DNA from: Massilia sp. CFBP 13721
GTDB lineage: Bacteria; Pseudomonadota; Gammaproteobacteria; Burkholderiales; Burkholderiaceae_D
Direction of reading: 5' to 3'
Assembly (NCBI RefSeq): GCF_014842025.1
Contig: NZ_JACYUY010000006.1
Span: 145,642 to 209,641 of the forward strand
DNA length: 64,000 nucleotides
This document shows, one piece after another, positions 41,639 through 50,659 of this stretch. The notes below the pieces were generated by a model. The model saw only the letters and a list, made by a program, of their open reading frames with translations. It searched no databases and was not told the origin of the DNA. Position numbers and translations under genes: made by a program. How positions within the stretch are numbered: position 1 is the first letter of the stretch; each line of letters starts with the position of its first letter.

Positions 41639-42730
41639 ATGCTGCGGCGGATTGCCGATCTGCTGTGCGGGTCCGACGCCGGCCTGCACCGCATGCTTCA
41701 GTACTGGGCCGCCACCTGCGTGCTGTATGTGGTCTGCATCCTGCTGTTGCTGCTGCAGGTGGGGCAGGGCCTGAGCAATGCCGGTGCGGCGCATGGCCTG
41801 ATCGTGTTCGGCGCCTGCGGCGCCTGCGTGTTTTATGTGCTGATCCGCGCTAACGCGCGCCTCCGGCTGGCGCCTGACCAGCTGGCGGTGGCGCAGGCGG
41901 TATTCTCGCTGGTCTGCAGCGTCTGGGCCTATGCCATTGCCGGACCCTTGCGTGCGGCCATGCTGGCCATGGCGGTGGTGATCATCGTGTTCTGCATGTT
42001 CGCCCTGCGTCCGCGCCAGACCCTGATGCTGTCGGCCGCCGCGATCGTCGGCATGGGGGCGGTCATGTGGTGGCTGCAGGCGCGCGATCCGCTGCGCTTT
42101 CCGCCGATGACCGAACTGGCGACCTTCGGCTACCTGGCCGGCGCGCTGATGTCGACCGCGCTCCTGAGCGGCGAAATGCATAAACTGCGCGCGCGCCTGA
42201 AGCGCCAGAAGAAAGAATTGTCCGACGCACTGGCGACCATCCGCGTGCTGGCGACGGTCGACGAACTCACCTCGCTGGTCAACCGCCGCCACATGAACGA
42301 CGTGCTCGCGGCCGAGGAGCGCCGCAAGACTGGTTCCCTAACCACCTGCATCGCCCTGCTCGACATCGACTTTTTCAAGCAGGTCAACGACGGTTACGGC
42401 CACGCCGCCGGCGACGCCGTGCTGCGCTGCTTCTCGGCGGCGGCGCGCACCTCGCTGCGCGCCAACGACGTGCTGGCGCGCTGGGGTGGCGAGGAATTCC
42501 TGTTGCTGCTGCCCGACGCCGCCCCCCACGATGCGCGCGCGGTGCTGGAACGCATGGCCGAGCGCGTGCACGCCATGGTGGTGCCGGGCCTCGACGGCAA
42601 GCGCATCAGCTTCTCGGCCGGCCTGGCCACGCGCCGCGCCGGCGAGCCGTTTGCCGAGGTCATCAGCCGCGCCGACCACGCGCTGTACCAGGCCAAGGAG
42701 GCGGGGCGCGACCGTATCGTGCTGGCTTAG
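41639..42730 (+). CDS. Membrane-bound diguanylate cyclase (GGDEF)
   Basis: A protein of 363 residues. Six membrane helices occupy residues 15-190, a short coiled linker follows, and then a GGDEF domain with the active site GGEEF (283-287). An intact RxxD inhibitory site (RAND, 274-277) lies five residues before it. It should make c-di-GMP at the membrane under product inhibition. The sensor half has no recognised ligand motif. The ATG at 41639 was chosen because the membrane domain starts there; upstream in-frame starts (ATG 41513, TTG 41495) cannot be excluded. Copy C of the long BIME element follows its stop. Confidence 0.88.
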   Translation: MLRRIADLLCGSDAGLHRMLQYWAATCVLYVVCILLLLLQVGQGLSNAGAAHGLIVFGACGACVFYVLIRANARLRLAPDQLAVAQAVFSLVCSVWAYAIAGPLRAAMLAMAVVIIVFCMFALRPRQTLMLSAAAIVGMGAVMWWLQARDPLRFPPMTELATFGYLAGALMSTALLSGEMHKLRARLKRQKKELSDALATIRVLATVDELTSLVNRRHMNDVLAAEERRKTGSLTTCIALLDIDFFKQVNDGYGHAAGDAVLRCFSAAARTSLRANDVLARWGGEEFLLLLPDAAPHDARAVLERMAERVHAMVVPGLDGKRISFSAGLATRRAGEPFAEVISRADHALYQAKEAGRDRIVLA

Positions 42731-42771
42731 CGCGTCGGACGAAATTAATACGGAGGCGCACGTCGAAAATG

Positions 42772-42962
42772 ATGCGCAGACCCGTAAGGTGGGCGGCTGC
42801 ACCTCTTCAGTTTGCGAACCAGCGGCGCTGGCGCCGCCCACGCGTTCAACCAGTCGGAGATTCGTCGCGAAGTTTCAGCGTGTAGTTGAACGCGTGGACG
42901 GCATTTACGCAGCAAGAATGCACGCGCTCAGGTATAGCCGCCCACCCTACGGGTCTGAGCAT
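42772..42962 (+). repeat. Long BIME-like element, copy C (best preserved)
   Basis: 191 bp with 27-bp terminal inverted repeats (42772-42798 and 42936-42962) differing at two positions, core GTAAGGTGGGCGGCT. Inner inverted pair: GCCGCCCACGCGTTCAACC near 42834 and GTAGTTGAACGCGTGGACGGC near 42884. Same orientation as copy A. It lies between the convergent ends of the cyclase and PEP-CTERM hydrolase genes. Confidence 0.8.
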
Positions 42963-43006
42963 TCTTCCTTGGAAAACTCAGCGTCACCGAATGGTATTCA
43001 ACCCCG

Positions 43007-44002
43007 TCAGATCCGCGCCCCTGCCACTCCTCCCACCTTGCGGCGGCGCACCGCAAACATCAGCCCGCCAAGCGTCGCGAACATGGCCAGCGTGCCCGGC
43101 TCGGGTACTTCCGCCTGCAGTTGCGCGGCGGCGAATCCTTGCAGGGCGATCGCGGTGGCGGCGTCGATGCCGAGGTCGCGTGCCACGTACTCGTTGCCGC
43201 CGAGCGAGCGCGGATCGAGTCCGGTCACGTTGCCGAAGATGGTCAGCGCTTCCAGGTAATAGCCATACACGCTGCCGTGGTAGGAATCCGGCGCCCACAG
43301 GTTGATCTGGCCGGGGCCAATGCCGTCGTACGGGTTGGCGTCGGCCAGGCCGCCCGCGATCGCCCGATTCCAGGCTTCGCCGACGGGGATGACGTCGCTG
43401 ATGTTGGCGGATGCCGCATCGGCCGCGTCGTAGCCCGCGCGCACGTCCTGCGCCATCGCGTAGATCGAGTCGCCGTACCAGGGGCTGCTGGTATTCCGGT
43501 AGGTCAGGTCGGCGCGCGACCAGGTGGCGGTCAGGCGCACGTCGACGTTCGGGTTCTGTCCGCGCAAGGCGTCGGCCAGCAGGCCGGAATAACGGATCAG
43601 CGTTGCCGGATTGCCCGGATTGGCGGCGTCGAGTGTGCTGTAGCTTTGCAGCAGCACCATGTCGAAGGGCTTGACGATGGTGTTGTAGCGGTTGTTGTAG
43701 TGGAAATCGAGGCCAGAGCCGCCCTGGGTTTCCAGGCTGACGTCATAGTTCAGTCCAGCCTGCAGCGTCATGGCCTTGAACAGGGCCGGCACGCCGCCGA
43801 TGTTCGAGCCGTTCAGGTCGGTGACCGTGTTGGGACGGTAACTCTGGACGTGGGGCGGCTGGGCGCCGGCGGGGTCGCCGTAGGTAAAGCTGTTGCCGAC
43901 GAAAAGGATGGTGGTGGCCGACGCCGGCAGGGCCAGGCCGCCCAGCGCAATGGCGGCGAGGACGGTGGCGCTTGAACGGCGCAAGCTGCGGGGGATGTGC
44001 AT
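43007..44002 (-). CDS. SGNH-hydrolase-like protein with PEP-CTERM sorting signal
   Basis: A protein of 331 residues. The signal peptide is about 1-29 (LALPASA). It is followed by an SGNH/GDSL-like fold with the nucleophile block ILFVGNSFTYG (Ser38), GGSGLDFHYNNRYN, DMVLLQSYST and a late DSYHGSVYG block supplying the Asp and His. A PEP-CTERM signal ends the protein (VPEPGTLAMFATLGGLMFAVRRRKVGG). It may be an esterase or deacetylase acting on a surface polysaccharide; the substrate is unknown. The start at 44002 was chosen because the signal peptide opens there. It has a sigma-54 promoter at 44064-44079, as the other two PEP-CTERM genes do. Confidence 0.87.
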   Translation of the reverse strand: MHIPRSLRRSSATVLAAIALGGLALPASATTILFVGNSFTYGDPAGAQPPHVQSYRPNTVTDLNGSNIGGVPALFKAMTLQAGLNYDVSLETQGGSGLDFHYNNRYNTIVKPFDMVLLQSYSTLDAANPGNPATLIRYSGLLADALRGQNPNVDVRLTATWSRADLTYRNTSSPWYGDSIYAMAQDVRAGYDAADAASANISDVIPVGEAWNRAIAGGLADANPYDGIGPGQINLWAPDSYHGSVYGYYLEALTIFGNVTGLDPRSLGGNEYVARDLGIDAATAIALQGFAAAQLQAEVPEPGTLAMFATLGGLMFAVRRRKVGGVAGARI

Positions 44003-44063
44003 GTCGTCTCCAGTCTGTTGTGGTTGGCATGCAGGCGCGGGCGCGCCTGCCGACATGGAACTT

Positions 44064-44079
44064 AGCAAATCATGTGCCT
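44064..44079 (-). promoter_or_regulatory. Sigma-54 (RpoN) -24/-12 promoter of the PEP-CTERM hydrolase gene
   Basis: On the minus strand the site reads AGGCACATGATTTGCT, with the invariant GG and GC correctly spaced. The preceding AACAATGTAATTTTC closely resembles the AACAATATATTTCTC upstream of the other two PEP-CTERM promoters. The start codon lies about 62 bp downstream. Confidence 0.7.
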
Positions 44080-44153
44080 GAAAATTACATTGTTGAATAA
44101 TCAGTCAGTTACGCTACCCGGAATGGATGAGCTGTAAAAGGCGCCGACAGGCG

Positions 44154-44519
44154 TCAGGACTGGGCGATCAGTTCGATGCGGTTGCCGAACGGGTCTTCGA
44201 TGCCCGCACGGCGCCGGCCCGCGACCGTGGCTTCCTCGCGCACGGCGACCTGGCACGCACGCAGCAAGGCGCAGTAGCCGGCGAAGTCGTCGATGATGAA
44301 GGCGGGGTGCGCCTTCTTTGCGGGCACGAAGTCGGTCTGGCTGCCGATGTGCAGCTGGGTCGCGCCGGTGAGGAACCACATGCCGCCGGAGGCGTTCAAG
44401 GGCGCCGGTTTCGGGATTTCCACCAGGCCGAGCACGCCGCCGTAGAAGGCGCGCGCGGCGGCGTCGGCGCCTGGTGGAATGGCGACCTGGACGTGGTCGA
44501 GACCGGCAATGTGGGGCAT
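44154..44519 (-). CDS. VOC-superfamily (glyoxalase/bleomycin-resistance-like) protein
   Basis: A protein of 121 residues. It begins MPHIAGLDHVQVAIPPGADAAARAFYGGVLGL and has GGMWFLTGATQLHIGSQ, HPAFIIDDF and the terminal IEDPFGNRIELI, the two beta-alpha-beta modules of the VOC fold with metal-ligand His and Glu positions present. The substrate cannot be inferred. GGAGA upstream of the ATG at 44519 fixes the start. It is 63 bp downstream of the GGDEF-EAL gene on the same strand and could share its transcript. Confidence 0.88.
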   Translation of the reverse strand: MPHIAGLDHVQVAIPPGADAAARAFYGGVLGLVEIPKPAPLNASGGMWFLTGATQLHIGSQTDFVPAKKAHPAFIIDDFAGYCALLRACQVAVREEATVAGRRRAGIEDPFGNRIELIAQS

Positions 44520-44582
44520 GGATTCTCCGCTGGGTTGGAAGGGGCAATGGACCTCATTATTGCATCCCGCCATGCGCAGCGC

Positions 44583-46496
44583 TCAAGCGGCGAGCGCGAG
44601 CGGGACGTCCAGCCCGGCGAGCACCTGCGCCAGCGGCTGCGGCCGCGCGAACAGGTAGCCCTGCATGCTCGGGCAGCCGTTAGCGGCCAGGAAATCGGCT
44701 TGTTCCCGCGTCTCGACGCCTTCGGCCACCACGCGCAGGCGCAGGTGCGCGGCCATCGCCAGGATCGAGCAGACGATGGCGTCGCCGTCGGCGCCGTCCG
44801 GTGTGTCGCGCACAAAACTTTTATCGATCTTCAGCTCATATAGCGGCATGCGCTTCAGGTATCCCAGGTTCGAGTAGCCGGTGCCGAAATCGTCGATCGA
44901 AAAGCGGATGCCGGTCGCGGCCAGCGCATGCATGCGCGCGATGGTCCCCTCGCGGTCCTGGATCAGCAGGCCCTCGGTCAGTTCCAGGATCAGTCCATCG
45001 GCAGGCACGCCGGTACGCGCCAGCACGCCGTGCACCTGCTCGACGAAATCGGCCTGGCCGAACTGCAGTGGGCTGACATTTACCGACAGGGGCATTCGGT
45101 GGCCGGCGGCGTCCAGGCGGCGCCAGGCCAGGCAGGTCTGGTGCAGCGCCCATTGGCCCAGCGGCACGATCAGGCCGCTTGCCTCGGCGATCGGAATGAA
45201 CACGTCCGGCGGCACGAAGCTGCCGTCGGCACGCTGCCAGCGCATCAGCATTTCCGCGCCCACCGGCACGCCGGCGGTGTCGCATTGCAACTGCAGGTAC
45301 AGCGCCAGTTCGCCGCGGTCGATGGCGCCGGCCAGGTCGCGCTCCAGGGTCAGGCGCTGTTCGACCTCGGCGCGCATGGTCGCTTCGAACAGGGCCACGC
45401 CGTTACGCCCGCGCGCCTTGGCCTGGTACATGGCGGTGTCGGCCTCGCGCAGCAGGTCGTGCGCGCTTTGCCCGCCTGGGGACAGCAGCGTCACGCCCAG
45501 GCTGGCCGAGGCCTTGTACCGGTTGCCGTCCACTTCGACCGCATCGAGCAGCGCATGGCGCAGGCGGTTGGCGCCGGCCAGGGCGGCCGTGGCGGCGCTG
45601 TCGTGATCATGGCCGATGCGCGGCAGCAGCACCACGAACTCGTCGCCGCCGATGCGCGCCACCGTGTCGCCGTCGCGCATCAGGTGCGACAGGCGCGCCG
45701 CGACGCTGCGCAGCAGGGCGTCGCCGGTGGCATGCCCGCGCGCGTCGTTGACGTATTTAAAATGGTCGAGGTCGATGAAGATGACCGCGCCCCAGTCCGC
45801 GCCCTGGGCCGTGCCGGTAGCCGCGCGCGCCTCGGCCAGCAGCAGGTCGAGCCGTTCGAGCAGGTAGCGCCGGTTCGGCAGCTCGGTCAGTACGTCGTAG
45901 TAGGCGAGGCGGTGAATGGCGTCCCTGCTTTCTTCCATCGACTCCGCGACCGCGTGCAGTTCGCCGAACGACGTGGCCAGCTTCTGCAGCAGGGTGCTGC
46001 ACGACACCGTGATGAGGGCGCCGATGAACAGGAAGTTGAGTGCAACCATCAGCGACGGCACCAGCGCCCGGGTTGGCAGGGCGCCGAGTTCCGCCCTGAC
46101 GTGGCCAGCGAGCGAGAGGCCGAAGACCAGCAAGGCGGCAAGACCAAGCGCGGCGAGCGCTGGCCGCCGTCCGAGCAGGATCGCCGCGAACACGGGCGGC
46201 GCGACCAAATAGATCTGCGCCACCTGGCCGACATTGACGATCATGCCGGTCGAGACGAGGAAGACGATCGCGATGAAATTGAACACGCGGGTTCGGTAGG
46301 ACCAGCCGCGCAGTCGCCAGATCGCGACCAGCCAGCCGATGGCGACCAGGTCGACCGCGATCAGCGCCCACAGTCCCTCCTGGAAGGCGAGGGCCATGCT
46401 GGGAATCGCCGTGCCGATGCCGAGCACCAGCACGATCGACAGCAGACGGGAGAAAATGTGGGCGCGCCAGTGCGCAATATCGGTGAGGGGAGCCAC
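44583..46496 (-). CDS. Membrane-bound GGDEF-EAL c-di-GMP protein
   Basis: A protein of 637 residues. Residues 1-175 contain five or six membrane helices, followed by a GGDEF domain with intact GGDEF (283-287) and an EAL domain starting about 395. In the EAL domain the signature reads AEMLMRW (Glu415, so EML in place of EAL), with NVSPLQF, ELTEGLL, DDFGTGYSNLGYLKRMP, KIDKSFVRD and VAEGVET intact; the metal ligands are present, so phosphodiesterase activity is likely. It may be bifunctional or dominated by one activity. The start codon is GTG at 46496, with AAAGG 6-7 bases upstream; this is the only start before the first helix. Confidence 0.9.
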   Translation of the reverse strand: MAPLTDIAHWRAHIFSRLLSIVLVLGIGTAIPSMALAFQEGLWALIAVDLVAIGWLVAIWRLRGWSYRTRVFNFIAIVFLVSTGMIVNVGQVAQIYLVAPPVFAAILLGRRPALAALGLAALLVFGLSLAGHVRAELGALPTRALVPSLMVALNFLFIGALITVSCSTLLQKLATSFGELHAVAESMEESRDAIHRLAYYDVLTELPNRRYLLERLDLLLAEARAATGTAQGADWGAVIFIDLDHFKYVNDARGHATGDALLRSVAARLSHLMRDGDTVARIGGDEFVVLLPRIGHDHDSAATAALAGANRLRHALLDAVEVDGNRYKASASLGVTLLSPGGQSAHDLLREADTAMYQAKARGRNGVALFEATMRAEVEQRLTLERDLAGAIDRGELALYLQLQCDTAGVPVGAEMLMRWQRADGSFVPPDVFIPIAEASGLIVPLGQWALHQTCLAWRRLDAAGHRMPLSVNVSPLQFGQADFVEQVHGVLARTGVPADGLILELTEGLLIQDREGTIARMHALAATGIRFSIDDFGTGYSNLGYLKRMPLYELKIDKSFVRDTPDGADGDAIVCSILAMAAHLRLRVVAEGVETREQADFLAANGCPSMQGYLFARPQPLAQVLAGLDVPLALAA

Positions 46497-46631
46497 GCAA
46501 TGCCTTTGGAAGCAGATGCGTGATGTTGTTCACTTGCATCTAAAATTGCTGCAACGCATCACTATATCGCACTGACACGCGCTTGTCGTGGATTCGGAAC
46601 ACACCTGTTGTGAAGCAACATCGTCCGCTTT

Positions 46632-46799
46632 TCAGCTTGCGTCACCTTCTCCCGCCGCCGGCCTGGCGGCGCGCCGGCAGCGTTCCGAGCAGTATTTCAC
46701 GCCTCCCCAGTCGCGTTCCCACTTCTTGCGCCACGTAAAAGGCAGCGTGCAGTGCGCGCACTGTTTCACTGGCAGCTCGGATTTCTTGCGCATTTTCAT
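46632..46799 (-). CDS. DUF2256 zinc-ribbon-like small protein
   Basis: A protein of 55 residues: [17 protein letters not shown], then [24 protein letters not shown]. The two Cys pairs and the FTWRKKWxxxW core are diagnostic of DUF2256, a small family often linked with cryptochrome/photolyase-related genes in other genomes. No such gene is visible here. A second Met two codons in (46793) could also be the start. The gene is too short to stand out by length alone, but conservation of the pattern makes it convincing. Confidence 0.8.
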   Translation of the reverse strand: MKMRKKSELPVKQCAHCTLPFTWRKKWERDWGGVKYCSERCRRAARPAAGEGDAS

Positions 46800-46924
46800 G
46801 CGAGGATTGTAGCGGTCCCCTGCGCGTTTGCGCTCACTGCTATGTCTGTTTCCGCACTGAACGGCCCGGTGCCGCGTCGTATGCTGGGGTGTACGTACTG
46901 AACATAGTTTCCCGGGGAAAGACC

Positions 46925-48787
46925 ATGAACACCGCCACCAGCACCAATGCCGCCACCGATGCAGTCCCGGCGGACCCCGACGAAAAACCGCGCGCCGCGC
47001 CCTTGTCGCTCGACGCCTGGAAACAGTTCGTGAATGTCGCCAAGCCGTACTGGCTGGGGGAAGAAAAGCGGCAGGCCTGGCTGCTGTTGCTGCTCCTGAT
47101 CGTGCTGATGCTGGCCGAGACCAAGTTCGCCGTCATGCTCAACGACCAGGCCGGCGAAATGACCTCGGCGCTGGCCGGCAAGAACGGCGACCGCTTCTGG
47201 ACCTCGGTACGCGCCTGCCTGTTCATTCTCGCCTTCGCGGTGCCGATCTACGCCTTTTATTACTACATGCGCGACCGCTTCGCCAACCACTGGCGGCGCT
47301 GGCTCACCAGCCGTTTCCTCGACAGTTACCTGAAAGGGCGCAAGTACTACGCGCTCGGCGCCGACAAGGAGATCGACAACCCGGACCAGCGCATCAGCGA
47401 AGACATCAACACGTTTACGGGCAGGTCGATCCACTTCCTGCTGATTTTCCTGGGTTCGCTGATGCAGCTGGTCGCCTTCAGCGCCGTGCTGTGGTCGATT
47501 TCGAGCGTGCTGGTCGGCGTGCTGGCGCTGTACGCCTTTATCGGCACCGTGGTTGCCCTCTACGTCTTCGGCAATCCATTGATCCACCTGAATTTCTGGC
47601 AGCTGCGGCTCGAGGCCGATTTCCGCTTCAGCCTGATGCGCCTGCGCGAGAATGCCGAATCGATCGCCTTTTACCGCGGCGAAGCGCAGGAGCGCGCGCA
47701 CATCGACAACAAGTTCGGCAAGGTGATCCGCAACTATGCAAAGCTGATCCGCAAGCAGCGCTCGCTGAACCTGTTCCAGCGCACCTTCAGCCAATTGACG
47801 CTGGTGCTGCCGGGTGTGATCCTGGCTGACGGCGTGCTGTCGGGCCAGCTGGAAGTGGGACGCGCGATCCAGGCGGCCGGCGCATTCACGGCGGTGCTCG
47901 GCGCCGTAGGGATGATTGTCGATAACTTCGAGAGCCTGAGCCGCTTCGTGGCCGGCATCGACCGCCTGCAAGGCTTGTCGACGCTGCTGCTGCCGGATCC
48001 GGATGCGCCGCAGGCGGGTGCCGACAGCCAGCCGCCGCGCATCCGGACGCGTCCCGGCGCCCATCTCGCACTGGAAGCGCTGACCTTGTACCCGCCGCAA
48101 TCCGAGCGGGTGCTGATCAAGGAACTGAGCCTGGTGCTGAAACCGGGTGATGCGCTATTGATCACCGGCGACAGCGGCTGCGGCAAGAGTTCGCTGCTGC
48201 GCGCGATCGCGGGCTTGTGGGACCGCGGCAGCGGCACGATCCAGCATCCGCCGCTAGACCATTTCTTCTTCCTGCCGCAGCAACCCTACCTGCAGTCCGG
48301 CACGCTGCGCAGCCAGCTGATCTACCCCAGCGCGCACTCGGATTTGAGCGATGCCGAATTGCTCGACATCCTCGCGCAAGTCCACCTGCCGCGTCTGGCC
48401 GAGCGCGTGGGCGGGCTCGATGCCGTGCATGACTGGGAAAAATTGCTGTCGGTCGGCGAGCAGCAGCGCCTGGCGTTCGGCCGGGTGCTGGTGCACCAGC
48501 CGCGCATCGTCATCCTCGACGAAGCGACCAGCGCGCTCGACAGCGCCAACGAAACGGCGCTGTATGCGCGCCTGCGTGCGAGCGGCACCACTTTGATCAG
48601 CATCGCCCATCGCGCCGCCGTGCTGCGCCACCATACCCACGTGCTGCGCCTGAAGGGCGAAGGGGAATGGGAACTGCATGATGCGGACGGGTACCGGTTT
48701 GAAGGGCAGGGAGCCGGCGCCGAGGTCAAGCAGGCGGTCGCGGTGGCGGTACCGGTTCCGGTGCTGGTCGTGGCCGCTGCGGCCTAG
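46925..48787 (+). CDS. SbmA/YddA-type ABC transporter (fused permease and ATPase)
   Basis: A protein of 620 residues. An N-terminal membrane domain with about six helices has the SbmA/BacA-type features [33 protein letters not shown] and [16 protein letters not shown]. The ATPase domain has Walker [10 protein letters not shown] (about 415-423), the signature [11 protein letters not shown] and Walker [12 protein letters not shown]. The YddA branch of this family includes exporters and vitamin B12 or peptide carriers; the substrate is not known. GGGGAAAG precedes the ATG at 46925. It lies 83 bp upstream of telA with a hairpin between, so a shared transcript is possible but not certain. Confidence 0.9.
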   Translation: MNTATSTNAATDAVPADPDEKPRAAPLSLDAWKQFVNVAKPYWLGEEKRQAWLLLLLLIVLMLAETKFAVMLNDQAGEMTSALAGKNGDRFWTSVRACLFILAFAVPIYAFYYYMRDRFANHWRRWLTSRFLDSYLKGRKYYALGADKEIDNPDQRISEDINTFTGRSIHFLLIFLGSLMQLVAFSAVLWSISSVLVGVLALYAFIGTVVALYVFGNPLIHLNFWQLRLEADFRFSLMRLRENAESIAFYRGEAQERAHIDNKFGKVIRNYAKLIRKQRSLNLFQRTFSQLTLVLPGVILADGVLSGQLEVGRAIQAAGAFTAVLGAVGMIVDNFESLSRFVAGIDRLQGLSTLLLPDPDAPQAGADSQPPRIRTRPGAHLALEALTLYPPQSERVLIKELSLVLKPGDALLITGDSGCGKSSLLRAIAGLWDRGSGTIQHPPLDHFFFLPQQPYLQSGTLRSQLIYPSAHSDLSDAELLDILAQVHLPRLAERVGGLDAVHDWEKLLSVGEQQRLAFGRVLVHQPRIVILDEATSALDSANETALYARLRASGTTLISIAHRAAVLRHHTHVLRLKGEGEWELHDADGYRFEGQGAGAEVKQAVAVAVPVPVLVVAAAA

Positions 48788-48870
48788 CACTGGCTGAAAG
48801 GGGAGCTAGCTCAGCCGAGTTGTCCGGTGGTAAGCTATTCATATTGTCACTTCACACTTGAAGGAACCTT

Positions 48871-49998
48871 ATGAAACCGCTGTTTTCCTCCGACGAAGAA
48901 GCGAAGGCAACTTCCGCGGCGCCTGCGCCGGCATTGCCGCCGCTCTTGGATCCTGTCCTGAATCCTGCTCCTGTGCAGGGTGCGCTGCCTGCCTTGCGTC
49001 CGGAGGCGAGCGTGGCGCCGCAAGTGCGTGTCGATATCTCCGGTATCGACGACAAGGCGATCGAGTCGCTTGGCGGCAACACCGGCGCCGGCGTGGCCAA
49101 GGTCTCGGCCAAGCTGCTCGGCACCGTGCGCGCGTCGGATGCGGACGTGTTCGGCACCCAGTTGAACGAACTGATCGCCACCTCCAAGGGCCTGGACCCG
49201 GCCAAGCTGCGCTCGGGCGGGCTGATGTCGCGCGTGACCAACATGTTCGGCTCGGTGAAGGAAAAGATGCTGTCGCAGTACCAGGTGGTCGAGTCGCGCA
49301 TGGACACGCTGGTGGCGGAAATGACGCGCCATGCCAACGTGCACCGGGCGCGCATCCACGATTTCGACGAAATGTACAAGGGCCTGGAAGGCTACTACCA
49401 GGGCCTCGCTGCCGACGTGCAGAAGGGCGAAGCCTGGGCGGAAAAACTGCGCCAGGCGGTGGCGCAGCAAGCCGCGCCGACGAATGCTTTCGAGGCCCAG
49501 CAGGCGACCGAACTCAAGCGCCGTCTCGAACGCCTCGAAAAGCGCATCGACGATCTGAAACGCGCCATGCTGATGGCCACGCAGATGGTGCCGCAAATCC
49601 GCCTGTCGCAAGACAATGCGCGCGCCCTGACCGACACGTTTACCGATATCGTCAACGTCTCGATTCCGGCCTGGCGCAACGTGTTTTCGCTGTACCTGCT
49701 GCAACTGGAGGCCAAGCAGAGCGCGGCGGTCGCGAATGCCGCCTACGACGCCACCGACGCCGCTTTCCGCGCCCAGGCCGACATGCTGCTGGAAAATACC
49801 GAGACGGTGGCGCGCGCCAAGCAGCGTTCGCTGGTCAGCCTGGAAACCGCCCAGCACGTGCAGACGCAGCTGATTACCGCCTTCGACAAGCTCGAACAGA
49901 TCTCGAACGAAGGCCAGCAGCGCCGCAAGGATGAACTGCCGAAGCTGCAGGAACTCGAGCGCGAGTTGATTACGCGGTTTTCGCCGACCATGGCCTAA
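48871..49998 (+). CDS. telA: Toxic-anion (tellurite) resistance protein TelA/KlaA family
   Basis: A protein of 375 residues. An Ala/Pro-rich N-terminus (to about 45) is followed by a long alpha-helical TelA domain: KLRSGGLMSRVTNMFGSVKEKMLSQYQ, MVPQIRLSQDNARALTDTFTDIVNVSIPAWRNVFSLYLLQ. TelA proteins are associated with tellurite resistance and the ter stress-response system, possibly acting at the membrane with TerD-like proteins. GAAGGAACC supports the ATG. It is 47 bp from terD on the same strand and begins a three-gene operon. A promoter with TTGTCC and TATTGT lies in the preceding 50 bp. Confidence 0.92.
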   Translation: MKPLFSSDEEAKATSAAPAPALPPLLDPVLNPAPVQGALPALRPEASVAPQVRVDISGIDDKAIESLGGNTGAGVAKVSAKLLGTVRASDADVFGTQLNELIATSKGLDPAKLRSGGLMSRVTNMFGSVKEKMLSQYQVVESRMDTLVAEMTRHANVHRARIHDFDEMYKGLEGYYQGLAADVQKGEAWAEKLRQAVAQQAAPTNAFEAQQATELKRRLERLEKRIDDLKRAMLMATQMVPQIRLSQDNARALTDTFTDIVNVSIPAWRNVFSLYLLQLEAKQSAAVANAAYDATDAAFRAQADMLLENTETVARAKQRSLVSLETAQHVQTQLITAFDKLEQISNEGQQRRKDELPKLQELERELITRFSPTMA

Positions 49999-50045
49999 TC
50001 AGCGAAAATAAGCATTCACACCATCGTAAACATAAAGGGAAAGTC

Positions 50046-50633
50046 ATGGCGACGACGCTTGAAACCGGCCACCGCATCAACCTCGAAAAAACCGCACCGG
50101 GCCTGAAACGCGTTCGGATCGGCCTCGGCTGGAAGGTCAACGCGGCCGCGGGCCAGGCCTTCGACCTCGATTCGTCGGTCTTCCTGTGCAAGAAGGATGC
50201 GAACGACGACCCGGTCATGCTCAGCAACGCCCACTTCGTCTACTACAACCACACCACGTCTCCGGATGGCGCGGTGGTGCACTCGGGCGACAACCGCACC
50301 GGCGACAAGGATGGCGACGACGAAGTCATCACCGTCGACCTGGCCCGGGTCGATCCGACGATTGTCGAAATGCCGATCGTGGTCACCATCCACGACGCCG
50401 AGGTGCGCAAGCAGACCTTCGGCAGCGTGAACGACGCCTATATCAAGGTCTACAACGACGACACCGGCGAAACGATCGCGGAATACGACCTCGACGCCGA
50501 CTACTCGGACAAGACCGCGCTGCAGTTCGGCTCGCTGTACCGCAGGGATGGCGAATGGCGCTTCCAGGCCGTCGGCGCCGGTTTCAAGTTGAACCTGGCG
50601 ACGTTCATCCGCAAGCTCGGCGGCACCGTCTGA
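50046..50633 (+). CDS. terD: TerD-family calcium-binding stress protein
   Basis: A protein of 195 residues, the usual length. It has KRVRIGLGWKVN, FDLDSSVFLCKKD, a Ca-binding acidic loop GDNRTGDKDGDDE with VDLARVDP, and FGSLYRRDGEWRFQAVGAGF, all standard TerD features. TerD proteins bind calcium and are part of the ter/tellurite and phage or colicin resistance systems. AAAGGGAAAG lies upstream of the ATG. It is the middle gene of the telA-terD-unknown operon. Confidence 0.95.
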   Translation: MATTLETGHRINLEKTAPGLKRVRIGLGWKVNAAAGQAFDLDSSVFLCKKDANDDPVMLSNAHFVYYNHTTSPDGAVVHSGDNRTGDKDGDDEVITVDLARVDPTIVEMPIVVTIHDAEVRKQTFGSVNDAYIKVYNDDTGETIAEYDLDADYSDKTALQFGSLYRRDGEWRFQAVGAGFKLNLATFIRKLGGTV

Positions 50634-50659
50634 GGACCATCCTTGACGCCGGGTGAGCG

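Noticed and set aside
46588..46812. 74-codon plus-strand open frame
   Set aside because: It is the antisense of the DUF2256 gene; only the minus-strand frame shows the conserved Cys pairs.
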